Of a DNA stretch of 64,000 nt, positions 56,872 through 64,000 are shown in pieces. This DNA comes from Canna indica. Its lineage: Eukaryota > Streptophyta > Magnoliopsida > Zingiberales > Cannaceae. Within the stretch, counting starts at the first letter, position 1; each line of letters starts with the position of its first letter. The stretch is taken from the NCBI GenBank assembly GCA_034359265.1, contig CP136896.1:22165501-22229500 (forward strand), given 5' to 3'. A model generated the notes under the pieces. The model had not been told where the DNA came from, ran no database searches, and saw only the letters and a program-made list of their open reading frames with translations. Both the position numbers and the translations under genes were made by a program.

Positions 56872-57845
56872 TTTTTTTTATATATTCAAACTTAAAGGAA
56901 AAAAAACAACTAACTCAAAGAGTCTACGAATAACAACTAAATACAATCTAAATTAGTAACATTTATAAGATCCAGGGGCCGTCTTTAATCCTAGGTAAAG
57001 CTTCGTTCCATTCTCCTCGCGTAGTTTGTGAGCCAATCAGCGGCTTTATTGATATCTCTACCAATGAAAATGAGTTTGCAAACTTTAAACCTCCTCATAT
57101 CAACTTGAATATCCTTAATAAAATTTCAAATCAACTAATCTGCATGAACAAAATTATTGCACATATCAACAATTTTTTTAACATTCGACTCTAAGATAAC
57201 ATTGTCATGATTGAAGCTAACAGCTAGATTAAGCACTAGATTAATAGCAAGAGCTTCACCCTTAAGAACAGAAATATCCGAAACAAAAATAATTTTAGAA
57301 TGAATAATTTTACCAAAGTGATTTCTATATATAGCAGCAAAAGCATCTTTACCATTATCTAGATAAACAAAGGCATCCACATTCCATTTAAAAAAGCCCA
57401 TATTTGGCGGACACCAAGAGTAACCAAGATTTTTGATTAAAGGACTTCCCTCAGACAAAATATTTCCAGCATAATCAACTATTAAAACTATTATTCTAGC
57501 AACAGTTGTTTGAATAGAAGATTTAAGATGTTCAAAGATTACTTTATTACGAGCCAACCAAATAAAATATAAAGTATTGAAATAAATAACCAACCCAGAA
57601 GGATGAATAGAACCCAAATCCCTCAAATTAGCATCATCACTCATACTTAGATTCTAAACCAACAACCGAAGGACAACAAACCGACTTTCCATTGACTTCC
57701 AGAGGATCTTGGCTACTTCACAATTCAGGAAGATATGTTGAATATCTTTCGAATAGTTGTCGCACGGGACACAGGAAGATATGTTGAATATCTTTCGAAT
57801 AGTTGTCGCACGGGACACAGCTAGAGAAGTTAATGATATCAAATC
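56872..57845 (-). mobile_element. L1-type LINE 3' remnant (zf-RVT, RNase H), minus strand
   Basis: From 57842 downward: SSCVPCDNYSKDIQHIFLNC (zf-RVT), FNTLYFIWLARNKVIFEH, FFKWNVDAFVYLDNGKDAFA, VLKGEALAINLVLNLAV and VILESNVKKIVDMCNN, then KVCKLIFIGRDINKAADWLT (about 57070) and a stop, with a 3' A-run on that strand (T-run at 56871-56879). In RNase H the first Asp (WNVDAF) and Glu (KGEALA) are present; the usual Asp of the ESD motif is Asn (LESN). A 46-bp tandem duplication breaks the zf-RVT frame. Confidence 0.85.
57726..57817. repeat. 46-bp tandem duplication in the LINE
   Basis: Unit starting CAGGAAGATATGTTGAATAT at 57726-57771 is repeated exactly at 57772-57817. As 46 is not a multiple of three it shifts the zf-RVT frame. 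Identity of the two units suggests a recent event. Confidence 0.95.
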
Positions 57846-59814
57846 TATGTAATTTTTTTTGCAGTGGAAAATTTCTTATGAAAAAAAATTCACATAAGGA
57901 GTTTAACCTTAGGTGAATTTTAAACCACTATTAATCACACAACTAAAAAAACATGCTATAAATGTGCAAAATTAATCTAATCCTCATTGTGTGCATATTA
58001 TTGGAGATTAATTAGGACAACTGGCATGTCCTAATTGTACAAGTCTACTCTTCAATCTCAATCTTCCACCCACACATTTCTGAACTTGAAGGGGAAGAAG
58101 TCAAGGCATTGAAAGAGTATGGCGGCGCCCAAAGTTTGGGTGTCTAATATTGTGTGCTTCCCTTCTTCCACTAGGATTAGGAATTGATGGTAATGGTCCT
58201 AAAAAATAAAGGAAGTCACGTGGAATATATATATATCACAATCACACCATTATCTGTCACTACCTTACTTCAATGGAGTCACATGCAACATCAAACAACT
58301 TGACCAAAAAACAAAAAAAAATTGAAGCTTTCTTCCTTCACTTTATCTAAAGATAAAAAAGATAAGGATAAAGGGGGTTGCATAGTTACTTTAATTTAAA
58401 AAAAGGGAAAACTATACATTTATATTTTGTTTGATTTTTAGGACTTTTTAAAATCTCAATTTAACTTCTTATGAAATTTACTATTGCAATTTATTTATTT
58501 TTTTAAAAAAACTATTAATCGGAAAATAAATGTAATTTGATAAGTTGATTGTTTATTAAACTTGTGTCCTATTTAAATTTAATTTATGTATTAAAATTTG
58601 GGAGTATCCTTGATTTGAAAGAGTATCTTAATTAATAACAGATGCTGATTGCCACAAGTATAAAGAGTATCTTAATTTAGGATAAAAACATGTCTCAGTT
58701 CACAATTAATTTTGATGTAGGAAGACAAATTTATAGATAGCAACTGAAATCCTTAGGTCCATCAATTCCTTATTTAAGGTTTGCACATCATTGGCCATTC
58801 CACAACTCATAACTATTTTTGTTAGAATCATCCATTTTAATATCTTTGTGGTCAATCAATATCTAGTCAAATCTAAAATCATATCCACCAATTAACCCAA
58901 CATGTAACTCTTTCCTCATCTGAAACAAAATTATCAAATATTTTCTATTAAGCATAAATAAAAGAGTCAATTTATGTTGTAAACAATTTATTTCATACTT
59001 CATATAGTTTTCAAATATATTTATTTACCCTTAAATCTCATTATTTGACGTTTTATTCTCACTTGGGTATGCAATATTTTAACGATAAAACAGTAATATA
59101 TTAATATATCTACAAAACATTTTTTGTACTTCAACTATAATAAATAATGCATAATTACTGTTGAAATTTGACAACAAATAAATACATGAAAAATATATAA
59201 AGTCGATTGTATTAATAAAATGAATATTGGATAATGGATAGCCAAAATTTAAAATTTTATCGTCTAAATGTGAATTATATACCAATTTGTAAGGTAAAAC
59301 AAAAGAGGAAAACTAAAAATTGATTTGAATGAAGGAACATAATCACTTTATGCTTTTTAAACCCTACAAATTAAATTAAATCTAATCCCTGCTAGTTTTG
59401 ATATTCAGTTCATATTAAATGAGAAGTTTGCTCAATATATTGCAAAAAGATTTTTTAAAAACAATTATGTGAAGTGAAGATGCTAAATTGTAATTTTAGA
59501 ATATTGAAGGATCAAAGTGCAAAAAAGAACTAACTTTAGTGGAAAACCTAAAATTTACCCATTAAAAAATATAAATTACCTCGTACGCAGAAACAAAAGG
59601 ACGGGTGCACTCTTCCAAGTTATTAATACTGTACGAGGCAATAAGATTAAGAAATTTAATTGGGTAAAAGCGATTTCAAAATAATAATAATAATAAGACA
59701 TTTTCTATTCCTAAAAGCACGATCCTTATTCATTTTTTAAAAAAATAAAAGAAGAAGAAGAAGTAAATACTCATATATTCAAATTATCTGTCGTGCACTA
59801 TTTTTAATTAGTTT
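57846..59814. other. AT-rich intergenic DNA
   Basis: No gene seen. The short frame at 59079-59285 (minus) is hydrophobic low-complexity. A short ATATATATAT tract is at about 58226-58235. Confidence 0.4.
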
Positions 59815-60300
59815 AGCCAACTTTAAACAAATTCAAAAAATTCATCTTAATTTATAATAAAATCATAAAAATTTATTATTTATGGATAAATTACTTTCAT
59901 AACTTGTATCAGCAAAATAAATTTTTTAAAATTAAAAATTAATTTTTTTTTATCATTTTTAACCAGTTTAAAATTGGCCGAACCAGTTGAAAATGATGAA
60001 AAATAATAATTTTTTAATTCTAAAAATCTTATTTTGTCAATACAAGTTATGAAAGTGATTTACCTATTAATAATAATTTTTTTATGATTTTATTATGAAT
60101 TTAGGTTGAATTTTCTGAATTTATTTAAAATTGATCGAATCAGTTGAAAATGATGAAAAAAAATAATTTTCAATTTCAATTTTTTTGTTTTGCTCATACA
60201 AGTTATGAAAGTGATTTTATTGTGATTTTATTATGAATTTAGGATGAATTTTTTAAACATGTTTAAAATTGACCGAATCAATTAAAAATAATTTACGGAG
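59815..60300. repeat. Fold-back repeat plus third partial copy
   Basis: The left arm (about 59815-59965, with AAATTCATCTTAATTTATAATAAAATC and ACTTTCATAACTTGTATCAGC) is inverted in the middle segment (about 59985-60120, with ACAAGTTATGAAAGTGATTT and GATTTTATTATGAATTTAGG). The centre is near 59975-59990 (AACCAGTTTAAAATTGG). The middle segment is then repeated directly at 60125-60290. No coding. Probably a MITE-type family. Confidence 0.7.
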
Positions 60301-60529
60301 AATAATATGCCTATATGGATATTTACTTTTTGATTTAGAAAATAAAGTTTGCTTTTGAAAATAAAAGTATTTTTTATTCCCTCCTAGGAAAATAACTGAT
60401 TGGGTAATTGAGAAAATTAAATTTGGATAATTAATGCTTCCAAATTACTCCATGGAATAAATACATACGTTTGGAAATAATAATATCAATGCATCGACGC
60501 AAAACAACTCATTTAAGTATATCAAATAA

Positions 60530-61314
60530 AATGCCAACGGTTTTATTATGTTTTTGGTTCCTCAAATTATTACGTTTTTTTTCGTTTTGTCCATTCTTTT
60601 TATAAAATTTACGTTTAGTTTCTCATAAATTATTTTATTTTTCGTTTGGTCCCTCCGTTAATTTTTCGTTAACTTTTGTTGTTAAGTTTCAATGCTGACA
60701 TAGATTAAAAATAAAATGAGAGACCAAACAGAAAAATTGAAATATTTTAAGGGACTAGATGAAAAAAATATATTTTTTAATAACCTAAAACGTGCACGGA
60801 CACATATATATAAATTTTCTCATCTTATTCATCAATATAAAATATCATCAATTTATTTTTTCTTATTTCAAAATATTCACCTCACAAATTAATAAAAAAT
60901 ATATGACTCGCGCTCGTAAATAAGGGGTGGTGGCGCGAGCACGAGTCATAAATTTATTGTAGATTCATGAGGTGAAGATTTTAAAATAATAAAAAATAAA
61001 TTGATGAGATTTTATATTGATGAATAAAATGAAAACGCATATATATAGTTATGTTTTATGTTATTAAAATATATATATTTTTTCATCTAGTCAATTAAAA
61101 TATCTTTATTTATTCGTTTGGTCCCTCATTTTGTCTTTAGTTCATGTCAGCATTGACACTTAATTAATAGCAAAAGTTAACGAAAAATTAATGGAGGGAC
61201 CAAACGGAAAAAAAATAATTTTTAAGACTAAACGAAAAATTTTTAAAAAAGAGGAACCAAACGAAAAAAATGTGATATTTTGGAGATTAAAAACATAATT
61301 AAACCAATGCCACT
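60530..61314. mobile_element. Large palindromic MULE-like fold-back element, 767 bp
   Basis: The element 60539-61305 is an imperfect palindrome along its whole length: GGTTTTATTATGTTTTT at the left and AAAAACATAATTAAACC at the right, TCGTTTGGTCCCTCCGTTAA versus TTAATGGAGGGACCAAACG, down to a centre near 60925 (ATGACTCGCGCTCG / CGAGCACGAGTCAT). Flanks are AATGCCAAC (60530-60538) and AATGCCACT (61306-61314), a 9-base duplication with two differences, as for Mutator-type elements. No coding. Confidence 0.85.
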
Positions 61315-61621
61315 TGTGAATAGCTCGTGGTAATATCTTATGTGTTGCTTAAAGATTTAGAATTCGAACCTTTATAGTCGCATATTTTGACTTTCTATGT
61401 TTATTTTTTAAAAAAATAAGCCAGATAAAATTTTCTATATCGATCAATGGCTATTAGAAAAGGTATGTACAAATGGACGGATCAGATCCGCTGTTGAAGT
61501 CATGCATCACTATATCTTTAAAAAAAGATATTTAATTATTTATATCTTTTTTTAAACTCCAAAAAATCCATCAACTAAAAAGATGCGAAACCTCACTCCG
61601 AGGCTTCGATGTACAGGCAGA
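61315..61621. other. 3' flank of the serine-rich-family gene
   Basis: AT-rich, no separate gene. Probably holds the 3' UTR and polyadenylation signals of the minus-strand gene that ends at 61622. Confidence 0.4.
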
Positions 61622-62245
61622 TCATCGGCGATCGTCGTCGCCGGCCTTTGACATGGTGGAGAGGCGGCTGGGGCGAGGCTGGAAGGCATCACGGCGACGC
61701 TGTTGGTGGGAGGTCGGCCGGATGAGGGTCGCGAGCGCCCGACGCACCCACTCGCCCTCCACCGCCCCGATCCGCACCAGCGAGTTCGTCATCGCCGACC
61801 GCCGGGCGTTCAGCCTGCTCGACGATGACACCGCGGCTTGCCCGCCGAAGCCCTTGTGGAGGCTGCAACGAAACGACCCCGGGTGCGTCGTCGGAGAGCA
61901 CAAGCACGTCCTCCTCCGGCCGCCACCGCATCCGACGACGGGACGCTTCACCGGCTGTTGCGGGGGGCGGTGGTGCTTGTGGTGGTCACTGGAGGACGTG
62001 ACGGCGAATAGGAACGATGGCGCGAGCGAGGAGGCACCGCCGAGGCTGACGCGGGTGGGGGAGGCCGAGCGGTGGAGGAAGGCGCTCGGCTGGGAGGAGA
62101 AGCGGACAGCAGGAGAGGAAGCGAAAGCGGAGGAAGAGGAGGAAGCAAAGCCGGAGGGGGAGATCGAGCCGCTGAGGGAGGAGGAGCCGTGGTGGTCGCG
62201 GCCACCGGATCGTGCTCTGCAAGTCATCGTCGCCGCCATCAACAC
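61622..62245 (-). CDS. Serine-rich protein-like family gene (plant-specific)
   Basis: Intronless frame of 207 residues on the minus strand. The N-terminal half is Ser-rich (SSSSSAFASSPAVRFSS). The middle has the family signature SASPTRVSLG, then RRTCLCSPTTHPGSFRCSLH, then ARRSAMTNSLVRIGAVEGEW, RRALATLIRPTSHQQRRRDA and FQPRPSRLSTMSKA. These blocks recur in plant serine-rich protein-like genes, whose biochemical role is unknown. No membrane segment or signal peptide is seen. A TATA box lies 74 bases upstream of the ATG. The gene is far more GC-rich than its surroundings. A longer 237-residue frame on the plus strand is its antisense shadow. The intact motifs support an active gene. Confidence 0.88.
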   Translation of the reverse strand: MLMAATMTCRARSGGRDHHGSSSLSGSISPSGFASSSSSAFASSPAVRFSSQPSAFLHRSASPTRVSLGGASSLAPSFLFAVTSSSDHHKHHRPPQQPVKRPVVGCGGGRRRTCLCSPTTHPGSFRCSLHKGFGGQAAVSSSSRLNARRSAMTNSLVRIGAVEGEWVRRALATLIRPTSHQQRRRDAFQPRPSRLSTMSKAGDDDRR

Positions 62246-62318
62246 TGGAGTGGGGTGGAATTATCTCAATTTTTCTTTTTGTTTATTTTGGCAAAACCTA
62301 GAGCTTCCTGTTCCGAAC

Positions 62319-62325
62319 ATTTATA
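62319..62325 (-). promoter_or_regulatory. TATA box of the serine-rich-family gene
   Basis: TATAAAT on the minus strand (CTCTATAAATGTTCGG), 74 bases upstream of the ATG at 62245, a normal distance for a plant gene with a short 5' UTR. Confidence 0.6.
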
Positions 62326-64000
62326 GAGACGAGGAAATGGGACCCATATGGAGCCGGGTTCCGTAGTAGTTATTTCCAGGAAATGGGTGGCATCTTGTAA
62401 ATATTTCGAAATATGTAGGTTTGTTCTTTAGTTAGTGAAATTGGACCGGGTTCAATACCTTAATTGAGCGGTTCGGATAAACAGGTTCAGGAATTAAATA
62501 AGGGGCGGGCGCCTTGGATAAGGTTTAAACTGTGGGCCAAAAGAGAGTGCCCGTAGTAAGCCAGTGACGTATCGGTTTTAGCCTGGATGAGGGCTTTCGT
62601 GGTGTCCTATAGCTTGCCACGTTTTTTCACGTGGACCATTGTGCCATGCTCTCTCTACTATTTGTTAGTTTATTATTATCAATTTCATGGTTTTTTTATT
62701 TAACATAATAGTCTGGTAATTATTTTTCTAAATGTTTTCTATATTCTATTTTGATTCCTTTATACAGCTTTAGTGACATACTTGTTACAGTATATTCTTG
62801 TTATTTTTGTCTTGTTATTTTTGTCATGTTGCGAAATTGGAAGCATCCACGTTTCCTATAATGAACATCTAGTCATATGTGCCTTTGTATGTATTTACAA
62901 CATGATTTTTTATTGAATTTATTAATATTTGCACTTTAACTATTAAATATACTCATTTGTAAATTTACTACTACTACGTAATCAATTGCAAGTAAAATAA
63001 TAATATGTTTCTAAATTGTGTTTGAATGGACTATAAAAAAAAAGGAAAAGGGTTTTAAAAACGAGAAAAAACATCCATCCATTCATTTTTTTCATTTATA
63101 TTATTGATAGTTGATTGATTTGATAAGTTATAATTGAACATGATTTTCTAATTAAATCAAGTTGTCGTATGATAAAATCAACTATTAAATCGGGCCAGGA
63201 ATTACCTAAAGTTGTTTTCTCATACCCTTTGAGCAGGATTCAATCAATATTTAAAAGAAAATATATTTGCATAATTTTAAAAAAAAATTAAAAAATTAAA
63301 AATTAATATCTTAAGTATTGGTAGGTTTTATTCTTTATTTATAGCAAGTTCTTCATTGCAATTATGAACAAAATTTCAGCTATTAATAAGAAAATTTGGC
63401 AAGAATGAAAACTCGAAGCTTTGAACAAATTGGCTTCAAGTTATGGGGGTTCAAATTTGATAGAATGAGAGCAAAGTATTCATTCTTTGATGCATTAAAT
63501 CACAATATACATGGTTAAGTCAAAATTAATAGGAATATCAATGTTATTTGTTAAGTTAGTCTGCTCAGGAATCAAGAAACCAGATTGAGCAATTTAAGGA
63601 TGATGTAATTCATGTCTTATGCGTGATCTATATATTGCGTGACAAAAGGACATAATATCATACTATGTACTAGGTTCATTTGGATCCCTAACTTTTACTT
63701 AAATTGGGTAGTTATAATATCTTAATAGAGACCATTTATGATTTGTGGGCCGCAAATGAGATTTGGGTCTACTACCAACCGTAGAGGGTGTTCGTCGTTA
63801 GCAGCACCTAGGATCCAAAACAAGATCGAGATCTTGGATTTGCAGAGCAGAAGACAGAGCTCGATCTTCAAAAATATAATTGCTAAGCTTGTATTGATTT
63901 AACCGAGACGCATGGATCCACTTCGGTCGAGGATCATTTTATTGTTCTTTTCGCTGCACAAATTTTTGTTGCTTGCTTGATCCTACTGACCCAATAATCT
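62326..64000. other. AT-rich intergenic DNA to window end
   Basis: The promoter-distal region of the serine-rich-family gene followed by AT-rich DNA. The last 240 bases are more GC-rich (ACAAGATCGAGATCTTGGAT, a palindrome-containing stretch near 63822-63840) and might be the edge of a repeat or LTR that continues beyond the window. No gene seen. Confidence 0.35.

Noticed and set aside
61653..62366. 237-residue plus-strand open frame overlapping the serine-rich-family gene
   Set aside because: It is longer than the minus-strand frame but has Arg/Glu-rich antisense composition and no known motif, while the minus strand carries the family signature blocks and a TATA box.
1..64000. CRISPR arrays, rRNA or tRNA genes
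   Set aside because: None seen: the direct repeats present are minisatellites or duplications without regular spacers, and no cloverleaf-like sequence was recognised by eye.

Overview
This is nuclear DNA of a flowering plant. Three things show it: spliced genes with GT/AG introns in AT-rich DNA, plant-specific protein families (serine-rich protein family, SHORT-ROOT-type GRAS, CRY-DASH, TTL-type TPR-thioredoxin), and plant transposon families (Ty1/copia with a tRNA-Met primer site, RNase H-bearing L1 LINEs, CACTA/En-Spm, MULE-like MITEs). One intronless gene is very GC-rich in an AT-rich background, which weakly suggests a monocot. I cannot name the species.

Only three loci look like intact host genes, all on the minus strand: a multi-exon transmembrane protein gene (about 5997-9210), an intronless RING-H2 gene (9862-10575) and an intronless serine-rich-family gene (61622-62245). 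Broken gene pieces are a TTL-type TPR exon (11077-11222), a CRY-DASH cryptochrome pseudogene (12466-16698), two or three unidentified exon-like segments, and a SHORT-ROOT-like GRAS fragment (27755-28150).

The rest is nested mobile DNA. 1-3469: part of a minus-strand copia element (gag, start of pol, PBS, LTR). 3720-4741: LINE remnant split by a MITE. 12579-16280: LINE inside a CRY-DASH exon, itself holding a solo copia LTR. 17348-20820: LINE with a 17-bp target duplication. 22069-24760: LINE tail, AT-rich MITE, LTR remnant and RNase H scrap. 29253-35102: CACTA element with both ends. 36617-41640: two long-LTR segments around a 0.4-kb CACTA scrap. 41665-44810: LINE with a solo copia LTR. 45490-55350: a second LINE of the same kind, split first by a truncated copia LTR and then by an inverted CACTA copy. 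55665-56182: MULE-like MITE with a perfect 9-bp duplication. 56872-57845: minus-strand LINE remnant. 59815-61305: two large fold-back structures.

The most unusual signal is shared by all four copia LTRs. Directly upstream of a TATAAATA box, each carries a dense array of short palindromes (GGTCGACC, CGATCG, and TGCCA-N5-TGGCA in the best copy). It looks like an operator or enhancer array in the LTR promoter. Three of these LTRs sit inside LINEs. No tRNA, rRNA or CRISPR was recognised.
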